Counted from the stretch's first letter, positions 14,856 through 23,374 are shown. The stretch is 64,000 nt of DNA from Streptomyces calvus (GCF_006782915.1 NZ_VCNP01000003.1:20585-84584), one strand, 5' to 3'. Translations and numbers: made by a program. The notes: generated from the letters alone by a model not told the origin.

Positions 14856-17219
14856 GTGAAGTATCAGACAAGAACCGGCCGGCTGCGCGTCCTGACCAGG
14901 AGCACCGTCGCGTTCGTGTGCACCGTTGTCCTCGCCACCGGGGCGCTGCCCGCGCTGAACGGCACTGCCGTGGCGAAGGAGAAGCCGCTGTCACCGGGCA
15001 AGCGGTGCGACGAGCTGTACGGGCTGAGGGACGTGCGCCCCGGCCGTCTCCCGAGCGGTGACAGCAGCCGTCCGAAGTCGCAGTGGGACGAGTTCGACTA
15101 CACCAACCCCGGCAAGCAGTACGACGGTCTGGAGCTGCCCGCCGACCCGGCCGAACGCGCCGCGTTCCTGAAGAAGGTCGGCACCGACCCCGAGGCCTAC
15201 GGCAAGGGCGACCCGCGGCGCGTGTACGCGTACTACGCCAAGGAGATCGCCAAGCCGGGCAGCAAGTGGAAGACGGACTGGGAGGGCTGGCGGGACGGCA
15301 AGTACATTCCGCAGTCCGGCCACGACCCGCGGGGCAAGGCGTTCGAGGCGAAGGTCGTCAAGGACTTCGGCCTGGTGGGACCCGACTGGATCTGCCAGAA
15401 GGAGATCAAGGTCCGGGACCCGCAGACCGGCAAGGTCCACCGCCGGATCCTGGACGCGATCAACAAGAAGACCCGCGAAATCGTGGAGATCAAGTCCAAC
15501 AACAAGCCGGAGGAAAGCCAGAAGCCCAAGGACCTGGCCCTGTCCAGGAACAAGAACTGGCAGAAGTCCGGCTACCGGATACGGTTCGTCTTCGCCGAGG
15601 AACGCGGCGGCAACGGCCAGAAGTTCTTCAACGAGATGCGCCAGAACCTGGGCAAGGACACCCTCGGCCGCGAACGGGTCACGATCCACGAGCACCGCTC
15701 CAACGCCATCGAGAAGGCGCCGGCGCAGGCCAACAACAGCCCTCACCGGTACAACGCCCCCTACATGAACGCCGATCCGTCGAAGAACAACGGGTCCCGT
15801 GGCGGCGCGGTGGACCAGATCAAGCAGTCCAAGCCGACCCCGAAGGACATGGCCGACTTCCTCAACCGGCGTGAACAGGCGTCCGGCGGCCGCTTCCCCA
15901 AGGGGCCGGGAGGCATCGACTTCACCTCGCTGGACCTGAAGTACGTCGGAAAGCCCGTCAAGGGTGAGGGTCTGGACTACGCGTTCTCCGCGAAGAAGGC
16001 CCCGGGCGAGTCCGGCGGCTGGGGCGGCAAGGAGAAGGCGCAGATGATCTCCGACGCCTTCTTCACCTGGCTGGCCCTCACCCCGGACAAGTTCTGGGTG
16101 AACCTCAACCCGGACACCCCCGGCACGATCATGGACGACAAGTTCGCCTCGACCGACGCCGGCCGCGTCCTGCTGGAAGCCGACCTGCGGCTCAAGCACG
16201 ACTTCTACAAGGCGCTGGACCCCAAGACCGATGTCGGCAAGGCCGCCTGGAACGGCCTCGCCAAGGTCAACGGCTGGCCGTGCCTGCACTCCGGACGCAA
16301 CTGGATCGAGCCGAAGACCGCGAAGGTGCGTGAGCAGGACGGCGGAATCTACATCCTCGACGCGCCCCTCAAGCTCCAGTCCGAGTACGCCGAGGTCAAC
16401 ACCCCCGGCCCGGGCGGCGGGGAGTCCTGCCAGGACCAGCTGAGCAAGGAGGAGATCGAGCACAACGAACGCGTGCTCAGGAGCACCGTCGTCCCCGAGG
16501 TCGAGAACTGGATCAACACCAGGCCCGAGTACGCCGACCTGCGCCGCGTCTACACCGCCCGCGTCGCCGCGGAATGGATCCGGCAGCAGGACGCCCGGCA
16601 GCCCACCGACTACCGCAAGATCATCAACAGCAACAACGTCAAGCGGTGGCCGCTGCGCGCACCCCACCAGGACTGGAAGAAGACCGACGTCTTCAACAGG
16701 TACGTCAAGATCTTCAAGGAAGGCGAGTTCACGTACGAGCTGACCAAGGGCGAAGAGGTCTGGGTCATCACCGTCGGCGGAGTCGACTTCTCCAAGCAGC
16801 CCAAGCGCAACATCTCGCGTGCGCAGTTCCGTGCGGAGAACCCCTACGCACCGCGCACGAAGGACACGGCGGTCAAGGCCGCGACCGACGACGCCGACCA
16901 CGACGGCATGCTCATGCTCGGCGGGAACAGCGCGGGCAAGAGCGACGACGACGGCGACACGCCCACGCCCACTCCGACGCCCACCCCGACGCCGACCGGC
17001 GGGGACGAGCCGACACCGACCGACACCCCGTCAACGCCGGCACCCAGCCCCTCCCAGACCGGCGGCGCCAACAAGCCCCCCGCCGACCCTGACGGCGACC
17101 TCGCCGACACCGGATCCAGCACGCCCGTCGGCCTGATCGCCGGCATCGCCGCCGCAGCGCTCGCCGCCGGCGCAGCCATGGTGTGGTGGATGCGACGGCG
17201 ACGCACCGGCAGCAACTAG
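14856..17219 (+). CDS. LAxTG cell-wall-anchored protein with PD-(D/E)XK-like domain
   Basis: 787 aa. The GTG at 14856 is preferred: GGGGAAG lies 11 bases upstream and the protein then begins with a signal peptide (RLRVLTRSTVAFVCTVVLAT, cleavage near TAVA). Residues ~155-260 contain GKAFEAKVVKDFG, then Asp200 (LDAINKK) and Glu211-Ile-Lys213 (EIVEIKSNN), the D-x(n)-E-x-K core of PD-(D/E)XK nucleases. A second large domain (about 335-630) includes FASTDAGRVLLEADLRLKHD and WPCLHSGRNWI. The C-terminus has a Thr-Pro spacer, LADTG (749-753), a hydrophobic helix and RRRR, a class E sortase signal. It should be displayed on the cell wall. Function unknown. Confidence 0.85.
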   Translation: MKYQTRTGRLRVLTRSTVAFVCTVVLATGALPALNGTAVAKEKPLSPGKRCDELYGLRDVRPGRLPSGDSSRPKSQWDEFDYTNPGKQYDGLELPADPAERAAFLKKVGTDPEAYGKGDPRRVYAYYAKEIAKPGSKWKTDWEGWRDGKYIPQSGHDPRGKAFEAKVVKDFGLVGPDWICQKEIKVRDPQTGKVHRRILDAINKKTREIVEIKSNNKPEESQKPKDLALSRNKNWQKSGYRIRFVFAEERGGNGQKFFNEMRQNLGKDTLGRERVTIHEHRSNAIEKAPAQANNSPHRYNAPYMNADPSKNNGSRGGAVDQIKQSKPTPKDMADFLNRREQASGGRFPKGPGGIDFTSLDLKYVGKPVKGEGLDYAFSAKKAPGESGGWGGKEKAQMISDAFFTWLALTPDKFWVNLNPDTPGTIMDDKFASTDAGRVLLEADLRLKHDFYKALDPKTDVGKAAWNGLAKVNGWPCLHSGRNWIEPKTAKVREQDGGIYILDAPLKLQSEYAEVNTPGPGGGESCQDQLSKEEIEHNERVLRSTVVPEVENWINTRPEYADLRRVYTARVAAEWIRQQDARQPTDYRKIINSNNVKRWPLRAPHQDWKKTDVFNRYVKIFKEGEFTYELTKGEEVWVITVGGVDFSKQPKRNISRAQFRAENPYAPRTKDTAVKAATDDADHDGMLMLGGNSAGKSDDDGDTPTPTPTPTPTPTGGDEPTPTDTPSTPAPSPSQTGGANKPPADPDGDLADTGSSTPVGLIAGIAAAALAAGAAMVWWMRRRRTGSN

Positions 17220-17230
17220 CCCGATCCCGC

Positions 17231-17293
17231 GCTCACGACAGCGCGTGAGCAACCGACGGCCCCGCGCCCCCACCACCGGGGGTGCGGGGCCGT
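17231..17293 (+). terminator. Two consecutive terminator hairpins
   Basis: First hairpin GCTCACG-ACAGCG-CGTGAGC at 17231-17250. The second, 17256-17293, pairs ACGGCCCCGCGCCCCC with GGGGGTGCGGGGCCGT across a 6-base loop with one wobble pair. They follow the LAxTG gene by 11 bases and can also end the opposing small gene. Confidence 0.78.
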
Positions 17294-17332
17294 GCGGCCG
17301 CTGCCGCCGCGCGGCGGCTGCCTTCCCGGCAC

Positions 17333-17545
17333 CTACGCGGCGTCTTCCTTCCCGACCTCGCCCGGCTCCCCCGTCGGCCGGGTCAGCCCGTCATCCGGGA
17401 TCGCACGCCGGCCGGGCTCGGTCTGGTCCAGCTCCCAGTGATGCCGGCACTCCTCACACCGCGGTCCGTCCACGACGGCGTCCTCCCCGTTCGGGCAGTC
17501 CGCGCCGTCCCCGCGTCCCGCACACGCTTCACCGGTATGCCCCAT
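17333..17545 (-). CDS. Small Cys-containing hypothetical protein
   Basis: 70 aa from ATG at 17545. It contains CAGRGDGADCPNGEDAV followed by RCEECRHHWELDQTEPGRR, so the cysteines plus His-His could bind zinc. The residue mix is acidic and protein-like, unlike the Arg-rich overlapping frames. No clear ribosome binding site precedes the ATG; a GTG/ATG further upstream is possible. It converges on the double terminator. Family not recognised. Confidence 0.45.
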   Translation of the reverse strand: MGHTGEACAGRGDGADCPNGEDAVVDGPRCEECRHHWELDQTEPGRRAIPDDGLTRPTGEPGEVGKEDAA

Positions 17546-17704
17546 GCGTTCGACCGTGCGCCGCACCGGACCACGTCGGGGAGAGGGCCCGCGGGGCGCA
17601 CAGGCGCTCGTTCCCGGCACCGCACCCCAGCAGCCGCCACCAGCCCCGCCTCTTCACCGGACCGGCGCTTTCCGGCCTGATGCCGACCGAATGTCCTGAG
17701 TGCA

Positions 17705-17734
17705 TTGACACGCACCCCTCCATCTCCATAGCTT
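17705..17734 (+). promoter_or_regulatory. Promoter of the MFS-MarR operon
   Basis: TTGACA at 17705-17710 and TAGCTT at 17729-17734 with an 18-base spacer. The -10 box is overlapped by the left arm of the adjacent inverted repeat. Confidence 0.55.
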
Positions 17735-17769
17735 CGGCAATCATCGGAATCACAGATGATTTGGAAGCT
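17730..17769. promoter_or_regulatory. Operator-like inverted repeat before the MFS-MarR operon
   Basis: Inner arms AATCATC (17739-17745) and GATGATT (17755-17761) with a 9-base spacer, flanked by AGCTTC (17730-17735) and GAAGCT (17764-17769). The dyad covers the -10 region of the predicted promoter and ends 24 bases before the MFS start, as expected for a MarR-type repressor site. The MarR gene lies at the end of the same unit. Confidence 0.65.
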
Positions 17770-17793
17770 AGATCATCAGGACTCGGGGGAATC

Positions 17794-19488
17794 ATGTCCG
17801 ACCGAACGACGCGGACGCCGCAACAGGCCGCCGGCCACGCCGCCGCGGCCGAGAGCGGCGGGCGGGGATGGACGCTGGCCGTCGTGTGTGTGGCCACGTT
17901 CATGCTGCTGCTCGACCTGACCGTGGTGAACGTCGCGCTGCCGGACATCCGGCAGGCCTTCGACGCGAGTTTCACCTCACTTCAGTGGGTCCTCGACGCG
18001 TACGCGCTCGGCCTCGCCGCGGTGCTGCTGACCGCCGGATCGCTGGCTGACCGACTGGGCCGCAAGCGCGTCTTCAACTTCGGCTTCGTCGTCTTCCTGG
18101 TGGCCTCGCTCGCGTGCGGCCTCGCGAACGACGTGGTCGTCCTCTCCGTCGCCCGTGGCATCCAGGGCCTGGGCGGCGCCGTCCTCTTCGCCATCGGCCC
18201 CGCGCTGATCGGGCAGGAGTACCGGGGCAAGGACCGCGGAACGGCCTTCGGCGTCTTCGGCGGTGTCGTCGGCCTGTCCATCGCCTTCGGGCCGCTGATC
18301 GGCGGCGCTCTCACAGACGGGCTCAGCTGGCGCTGGATCTTCCTGGTCAACGTTCCGGTCGGTCTCCTCGCACTGGCCGTCAGCCTGCTCCGGATGCGCG
18401 AGTCCCGCGAGGAGTCGGCACCGGCCGTCGACTGGTGGGGACTGGTCCTCTTCTCCGGCGCGCTGACCCTGCTCGTGCTGGGACTGCTGCGCGGCGAGGC
18501 CGACGGGTGGTCCAGCGCTCCGATCGTCGCCATGTTCACCGGATCCGCCCTCCTCCTCGCGGTGTTCGGCGTCGTCGAGAGGCGACTTGGCGAACGGGCC
18601 ATGCTGCAGCTGTCGTTGTTCAGGAACGTCACGTTCAACGGGGTGTCGATGGTGACGCTGCTGTGCGCCGCCGCCACCATGTCGGCGATCTTCCTGCTGG
18701 TCTCCTACGTGCAGAACGTGCTGGCGTTCTCCCCCTGGGAGACCGGCCTGCGGTTCCTCCCGCTGACGCTGACCCTGTTCGTTGCCGCCGCGGTCGCCGG
18801 CTCGCTGACGACGCGGGTGCCGCAGCGGCTGCTGATGGGAGCCTCCCTCACCCTCATCGCGATCGGACTGGTCCTCGTCTCACTCACCGGCCCGGACACC
18901 ACCTGGACCGCGCTGCTGCCGAGCATGCTCGGGATCGGCCTGGGCATGGGGCTGTTCAACCCGCCCCGCGCCTCGCTGTCCATCGCCGTCGTGGAACCGT
19001 CCAAGGCGGGCATGGCCTCGGGCATCAGCGAGACGTTCCAGCAGGTGGGTGTCGCCATCGGCATCGCCGGCTTCGGCGCCGTGTTCCAGAGCCGTGTGAC
19101 GGACCTGTTCACCGCATCCGAGGCGGGTCGGCAACTGGGCCCGGCCGCGCACGAGTTCGGTGAGGCGGTCGCGGCGGGCGGCGGTGCCGAAGCCGTGAGC
19201 CGTGCACCTCGGGAACTGGCACCCGCGCTCGACGCGGCGGCGCGCACCGCCTTCGTCGACGGCCTGACCGACGTCATGCTCGTCTGTGCCGCCGTCGCCG
19301 CGATCGGTGCGGTGGTGGGATTCGCCTTCATCCGCAACCGCGACCTCCACGAGAGCGCCCGCATGGACACACCGGACGACGACGGCCGGCTCGCGGGCAC
19401 CTCGGGCGTCAAGGACACCGGCGGCGCCGACGTGACCGCCGGACACACCACGAACCACGGTCAGGTGCCGGCCGGCGGAGCACGCTGA
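17794..19488 (+). CDS. DHA2-family MFS drug exporter (EmrB/QacA type)
   Basis: 564 aa from ATG at 17794. It has 14 predicted membrane segments. Motif D1 is LDLTVVNVALPDI in helix 1, motif A is GSLADRLGRKR between helices 2 and 3, the motif B region is VARGIQGLGGAVLF, and motif C lies in FGPLIGGALTDGLSWRWIFLVNVPVG. The family extrudes hydrophobic drugs or secondary metabolites by proton antiport. The MarR gene follows after 185 bases and an operator precedes this gene, so it is likely induced by its substrate. The AvrD-type operon begins downstream of the MarR gene, making its product one possible substrate. Confidence 0.93.
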   Translation: MSDRTTRTPQQAAGHAAAAESGGRGWTLAVVCVATFMLLLDLTVVNVALPDIRQAFDASFTSLQWVLDAYALGLAAVLLTAGSLADRLGRKRVFNFGFVVFLVASLACGLANDVVVLSVARGIQGLGGAVLFAIGPALIGQEYRGKDRGTAFGVFGGVVGLSIAFGPLIGGALTDGLSWRWIFLVNVPVGLLALAVSLLRMRESREESAPAVDWWGLVLFSGALTLLVLGLLRGEADGWSSAPIVAMFTGSALLLAVFGVVERRLGERAMLQLSLFRNVTFNGVSMVTLLCAAATMSAIFLLVSYVQNVLAFSPWETGLRFLPLTLTLFVAAAVAGSLTTRVPQRLLMGASLTLIAIGLVLVSLTGPDTTWTALLPSMLGIGLGMGLFNPPRASLSIAVVEPSKAGMASGISETFQQVGVAIGIAGFGAVFQSRVTDLFTASEAGRQLGPAAHEFGEAVAAGGGAEAVSRAPRELAPALDAAARTAFVDGLTDVMLVCAAVAAIGAVVGFAFIRNRDLHESARMDTPDDDGRLAGTSGVKDTGGADVTAGHTTNHGQVPAGGAR

Positions 19489-19673
19489 GGCCGGACGGGC
19501 CGGACGCCTCACGGGCGGCCACAGCGGCGGTGACCTTGGCCGCACCGGCCTTGGAGGCCGGCACCACCGCCGGGTACCCTCGGAACAACCGACGATCGGC
19601 ACCAACGACGCTCGGCGTCACCGAGGGCCCGGCGGCCCGGGACCGGTCACTCAGCGACAAGGGAGCGGCCCGG

Positions 19674-20159
19674 ATGACACAGGCGACGCCCAGCCCGGCC
19701 GAGCCCGCCGGGCTCGACTTCCCGCTGATCCGCAGGACCGGGTACCTGCTCAACAAAGCCGGCCTCCTCCTGATGGAGGAGGCCGAGCGGGCGCTCACGG
19801 CGCAGGGCATGCGCTTGCGCTACTTCTACGTCCTGGCGGCCCTGGACAGTGACCTCACCCTGTCCCAACAGGACCTGAGCCGACTGCTCAACCTGGACCC
19901 CACCACCATGGTGGCCCTCATCGACGAGATGGAGGGCGCGGGCCACGTCGAGCGCCGCCGCAATCCGTCGGACCGCAGGAGGTACATCCTGCGCCTCACC
20001 GACGACGGCCGCGCGGCCCTCCGGCGCGCAGGGCGCGCCGTCGACCAGGTGGAGGAGGACTTCCTCTCCACCGTGCCCGCGGCCGACCGCGAGCGCCTGC
20101 GGACGCTGCTCGGCGAACTGCTCGCCGATCGCTGGCCGCGTGTGATCGCCTGCGAGTGA
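19674..20159 (+). CDS. MarR-family transcriptional regulator
   Basis: 161 aa from ATG at 19674 with GGGAG 8 bases upstream. The winged-helix core is LTLSQQDLSRLLNLDPTTMVALIDEMEGAGHVERRRNP, with the wing SDRRRYILRLTDDGRAALRRA, as in all MarR proteins. The N- and C-terminal helices form the dimer. It follows the exporter gene in the same direction and is the natural candidate to bind the inverted repeat at 17730-17769, releasing it when an exported compound accumulates. Confidence 0.9.
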   Translation: MTQATPSPAEPAGLDFPLIRRTGYLLNKAGLLLMEEAERALTAQGMRLRYFYVLAALDSDLTLSQQDLSRLLNLDPTTMVALIDEMEGAGHVERRRNPSDRRRYILRLTDDGRAALRRAGRAVDQVEEDFLSTVPAADRERLRTLLGELLADRWPRVIACE

Positions 20160-20192
20160 TCCTCTCGCGGTCCCGATGCACGGATTCCGCTT

Positions 20193-20248
20193 TTCCATTT
20201 TAATGGAATTCCGCACTCCGAGCATCCGTCATGGATCTTTCCATGGAA
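20193..20248. promoter_or_regulatory. Paired palindromes upstream of the AvrD operon
   Basis: TTCCATT-TT-AATGGAA (20193-20208) and TTCCATGGAA (20239-20248) share the TTCCAT/ATGGAA half-sites in an unusually AT-rich gap. The second copy lies about 180 bases before the AvrD start. The arrangement suggests two binding sites for one dimeric regulator. No gamma-butyrolactone receptor gene is visible nearby. Confidence 0.5.
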
Positions 20249-20341
20249 TTACGGAATCCACTTTATGGACGTCTTTTTCGTGACCTTGTGGAGGACGTCA
20301 CACATTTCCTTGATCTCTTACTCGAAGCAACTCCGCCGTGT

Positions 20342-20347
20342 TAATAT
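20342..20347 (+). promoter_or_regulatory. Probable -10 element of the AvrD operon
   Basis: TAATAT in an AT-rich patch, without a good -35 at 17 bases. Start would fall near 20354, leaving an untranslated leader of about 70 bases. Confidence 0.35.
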
Positions 20348-20425
20348 TTCACGCCCGGGGCCACTCGAACCAGAGCGGTTCCGGCGAGCGGACCCAGTCC
20401 GCGACACGGGGGAAGGTAACGGGGA

Positions 20426-21436
20426 ATGAACAGCAAGGATTTATTCTACGGATCTCTGGAGAGCTGCCTCGGTCCCGGCAGCACACGCTTTTTCGGGAGC
20501 GGGTACAAGCGCGTCGTCCAGGACCTGAGGAACATCACCACCGACGGCTCGGCCGAGCCGGGCGCACGCGCCACCGCACGGGGCACGCTGACGTATCCGC
20601 AGGACTGGTCCCGCAAGTCGGACGCCGGCGAGCTGCGGCCTCATCTCAGCAGCATCGACGCGCTGGTACTCGCCGCGACCCTGGCCGAAGTGCACGTCGG
20701 CCGGGCCTTCGGACTCACAGTCGCGCAACAGCGCCGCACCTGGCTGCGGCACGCCGACGTACGCGCCGGGAGCAGTCCGCACGAGGACCTCGCGGACTTT
20801 CCGGTGCAGGGCCGGCTCCTCGCGGTCGACCACCCGGATCCGCAGCAGCCCGTGCTCACCAGCACCTACGACTGCCGCATCGGCGGGCTGCGCGTGCGCT
20901 GCACACTCGCGCACGAGCGTGGCGCCGGGCCCCAGGGCCCCGTCACGTACGCCGACGCCGCACAGGCGCTCGGACCGGCGCGGGCCCGGCACTACGGCGA
21001 GGGCTACAAGCACCGCGCCCAGTACGCGGACCAGGTCCACGTCGACCTCGACCGGCAGCGAGTCAGCGGACGGCAGCGCGTCGTCGCCACCGACAGGGAC
21101 GCGGAGACGCACGGGGCGGAAGCGGCCTACGGCCCCTCCGTCTCGCTGGTCGACGCGCTGGTGGGGGTGGCCCAGCTGGCCCAGGCCCTGCTCTACGCAC
21201 AGGACCGGCTGTCCCGGGGCAGCAGCGACACACTCTGGATGAGGCGCTTCGTCATCGGCACACAGACGCCGGTACGGCCCCTCGGCCGTAGCTTCGACGC
21301 GACCGTACACACCGCCAGGACCCGGCTCCTCCACTTGGGCGGGGAGACCTGGCGCACGGCGGAACTGACCGTCGACGACTACGCGGGGATCGGCGGCCGG
21401 TGCTCTCTCGCACACCGGCTGCCCTCTGCCGCCTAG
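20426..21436 (+). CDS. AvrD-family protein
   Basis: 336 aa, ATG start after a GGGGAA purine tract. The N-terminus SLESCLGPGSTRFFGSGYKR followed by GTLTYPQDWSRKS and LRPHLSSIDALVLAATLAEVHV matches the Pseudomonas avirulence protein D family. A second related half includes YGPSVSLVDALVGVAQLAQALLY, consistent with two hotdog-like halves. AvrD of P. syringae directs synthesis of syringolides, acylated C-glycosides made from a beta-ketoacyl chain and a pentulose. By analogy with AfsA-type butyrolactone synthases the substrate would be a beta-ketoacyl thioester. First gene of a five-gene unit with a FabG-like reductase. Confidence 0.78.
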   Translation: MNSKDLFYGSLESCLGPGSTRFFGSGYKRVVQDLRNITTDGSAEPGARATARGTLTYPQDWSRKSDAGELRPHLSSIDALVLAATLAEVHVGRAFGLTVAQQRRTWLRHADVRAGSSPHEDLADFPVQGRLLAVDHPDPQQPVLTSTYDCRIGGLRVRCTLAHERGAGPQGPVTYADAAQALGPARARHYGEGYKHRAQYADQVHVDLDRQRVSGRQRVVATDRDAETHGAEAAYGPSVSLVDALVGVAQLAQALLYAQDRLSRGSSDTLWMRRFVIGTQTPVRPLGRSFDATVHTARTRLLHLGGETWRTAELTVDDYAGIGGRCSLAHRLPSAA

Positions 21437-21534
21437 ACGCCACGCACTCACCGGACGAGCGGACCCTTCCGACGCCGCACGCCGCACGCCGCACATTTTG
21501 GCGCCGGTACATCTTCACGGGCATGCCATTACGG

Positions 21535-21581
21535 GTGAATGCCGAATTCCATCCATTCACACGTCGTGCCGTCCCATGGGA
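21535..21581. promoter_or_regulatory. Dyads in the gap between the AvrD gene and the next gene
   Basis: GTGAATG-N12-CATTCAC (21535-21560), with a TTCCAT half-site inside the spacer, followed by the palindrome TCCCATGGGA (21572-21581). The 224-base gap suggests a second control point before 21661. Confidence 0.35.
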
Positions 21582-21660
21582 GAAAACGACTGCGGCGGTC
21601 CGGCACACCCGAGGGTGCGCCATCATCGCAATTGCAGTGAAACAACGGGGGAAATCAATC

Positions 21661-22257
21661 ATGCGCTTTTCACCGACGTTGCGCTTCGGAGAAGTGCTCG
21701 TCGTACTGGAAGGACCGGCCCGCGTGCGCTGGAAGCAGCCCGCTCCGCCACGTGCAGGTCACTGGACACCCACCGGCATCTGGCCCGACGAGGGGCAGCT
21801 GGCCATGGTGCGCGAGCACCTGGAGAACGGAGGACCGCTGCTCGTCCTGCTGGACGAGGCCCGCAACCCCGTCCCGATGCTGCGGGAGGAATGGCAGGCC
21901 GCACCCTGCCGACTGATCGAGGACCTGACCGGCCCCTGCCCAGGAGACCTCCTGGACGACGAGGTCGTCGAGGTGCGGCTGCCGTTCCTCGACTGGCTGC
22001 CCGCCGCCCACCGGGACCGCGCCGCCCGCTTCCTCGCCGACAGCGACACGGCACTGTCCCGTACACCCCTGGCGCTCCTGCCGCCACTGATGGTCGAGAA
22101 GAAGCACGACGGGGTGCCGCCGAGCCCGCGTTTCGCCCGGCGGCTCGTGCCGAACGCATTGACAGCCGGCCGACTCACCGCCGCCGTCGAGCACCTGTTC
22201 GCCACCGGTCCGCAGGAGTGCACGGCCCGAAGCCACCCGGGCGATGTGATCCGGTGA
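21661..22257 (+). CDS. Unknown protein of the AvrD operon
   Basis: 198 aa from ATG at 21661 with GGGGGA upstream. Visible features are an N-terminal beta-rich part (TLRFGEVLVVLEGPARVRWK), PTGIWPDEGQLAMVREHLEN, PLLVLLDEARNPVPMLREEW and EVRLPFLDWLPAAHRDRAAR. There is no signal peptide or membrane segment. The stop overlaps the next start (GTGA). No family is recognised. Conserved placement next to AvrD homologues elsewhere would be the best clue to its role. Confidence 0.65.
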   Translation: MRFSPTLRFGEVLVVLEGPARVRWKQPAPPRAGHWTPTGIWPDEGQLAMVREHLENGGPLLVLLDEARNPVPMLREEWQAAPCRLIEDLTGPCPGDLLDDEVVEVRLPFLDWLPAAHRDRAARFLADSDTALSRTPLALLPPLMVEKKHDGVPPSPRFARRLVPNALTAGRLTAAVEHLFATGPQECTARSHPGDVIR

Positions 22258-22553
22258 GGACCACACGACACACAGGGCGTCCCGGCCCCGGCACCCGGTC
22301 CGCACCGGAGCCCGGCCCGCGCACCGCTTCCGACGCCCACCCCGACCACGGCCACGACGACCGGCACGAGGACACGACCGGCGGCCCGTTCGCCGGCTTC
22401 CCGAGCGGCTCCTGCCAGGTGCCCAGCCACGGGGAGATCAGCTCGTTGATCGCCGTGACCGCGGCCGCGAACCTGGTGCTCGCCACCCGGAGGGTCGTCG
22501 ATCGCCGCCGCGCGGGGCACGAAGAAGGTCCCACCGACCGAAGGAGCCACTGA
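22254..22553 (+). CDS. Small unknown protein of the AvrD operon
   Basis: 99 aa. The GTG overlaps the upstream stop (GTGA), and the TGA shares its last base with the ATG of the reductase gene (TGATG). Both junctions argue that it is translated and coupled. The first ~50 residues are disordered (Pro/His/Asp-rich); the last 40 contain ISSLIAVTAAANLVLATRRV, an amphipathic or weakly hydrophobic helix. No family recognised. Confidence 0.6.
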   Translation: MRTTRHTGRPGPGTRSAPEPGPRTASDAHPDHGHDDRHEDTTGGPFAGFPSGSCQVPSHGEISSLIAVTAAANLVLATRRVVDRRRAGHEEGPTDRRSH

Positions 22554-23257
22554 TGGGACGTTCGGTCATGGTCACCGGCGGCAGTCGCGGCATCGGACTC
22601 GCCGTGGCGCGCGCCCTGGCCGCCGACGGGGACCGCGTCGCCGTCACGCACCGCGACACCGCACCGCCCGACGGGCTGTTCGCCGTACGCGCCGAGATGA
22701 CGGACCCGAAGAGCATCGACACCGCGTTCGACGAGGTGGAGGCGGCGCACGGGCCGGTGGAGGTACTGGTCGTCAACGCGGGCATCACCCGCGACACGTT
22801 GTTCCTGCGCATGGACGAGCGGGACTTCACGGACGTCGTCGACGTCAACCTGCACGGCGCCTTCCGTACCGTGCGGCGCGCCGTGCGCGGCATGGTCCGT
22901 GCCCGCTGGGGCCGGATCGTCCTGATGTCCTCGATGACCTACGCCTACGGGGCACCGGGACAGGTCAACTACGGCGCCGCCAAAGCCGGAATGCTCGGCA
23001 TGGCCCGCTCCCTCGCCTGGGAACTCGGTCCCCGCAACATCACGGTCAACGTCGTCGCGCCGGGACTCATCGACACCGACATGAGCCGTGAGATCACCGA
23101 CCGACGGCGCGAGCACCTGCTGAACATCACCCCACTGGGCCGCGCGGGAGAGGTGGAGGACGTCGCCGCGGCAGTGCGCTACCTGACCGGCGACTCGGGC
23201 CGCTTCGTGACCGGCGCGGTCCTGCCGGTCAGCGGCGGCCTGGGCCTGGGCGGCTGA
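22553..23257 (+). CDS. FabG-like 3-oxoacyl-ACP reductase (SDR)
   Basis: 234 aa. The cofactor motif TGGSRGIG is at residues 8-15, VVNAGITRDTLFLRM follows strand 4, the active site is Ser127-Tyr140-Lys144 (LMSSMTYAYGAPGQVNYGAAK region), and GLIDTDM with a C-terminal DSGRFVTGAVLPVSGGLG completes the FabG pattern. NADPH-dependent reduction of beta-ketoacyl thioesters is the family reaction. In this operon it could reduce the keto group of an AvrD-derived butenolide or ketoacyl precursor, as a reductase does in A-factor-type pathways. Confidence 0.9.
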   Translation: MGRSVMVTGGSRGIGLAVARALAADGDRVAVTHRDTAPPDGLFAVRAEMTDPKSIDTAFDEVEAAHGPVEVLVVNAGITRDTLFLRMDERDFTDVVDVNLHGAFRTVRRAVRGMVRARWGRIVLMSSMTYAYGAPGQVNYGAAKAGMLGMARSLAWELGPRNITVNVVAPGLIDTDMSREITDRRREHLLNITPLGRAGEVEDVAAAVRYLTGDSGRFVTGAVLPVSGGLGLGG

Positions 23258-23374
23258 CCCGGCACCGCTCGGCGGCCCGCGGAGCGGTGCCGCCGGCGCC
23301 ACGGCCGGCGACCACCGGCACCACCCGACATCCCGGCTCCGGCCGGAACACCCACGACGAGAAGAGAACACACC

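Noticed and set aside
14991..16901. Minus-strand open frame of 636 codons opposite the LAxTG protein gene
   Set aside because: Antisense shadow with Leu/Val/Gly bias; no start signal or recognisable domain.
20193..20248. Classical butyrolactone autoregulatory element
   Set aside because: The palindromes do not match the AfsR/ScbR-type consensus, and no receptor gene is adjacent; kept only as generic operator candidates.
21473..21493. Heptamer repeat ACGCCGC x3
   Set aside because: Three short units only, in a GC-rich spacer; no evidence of function.
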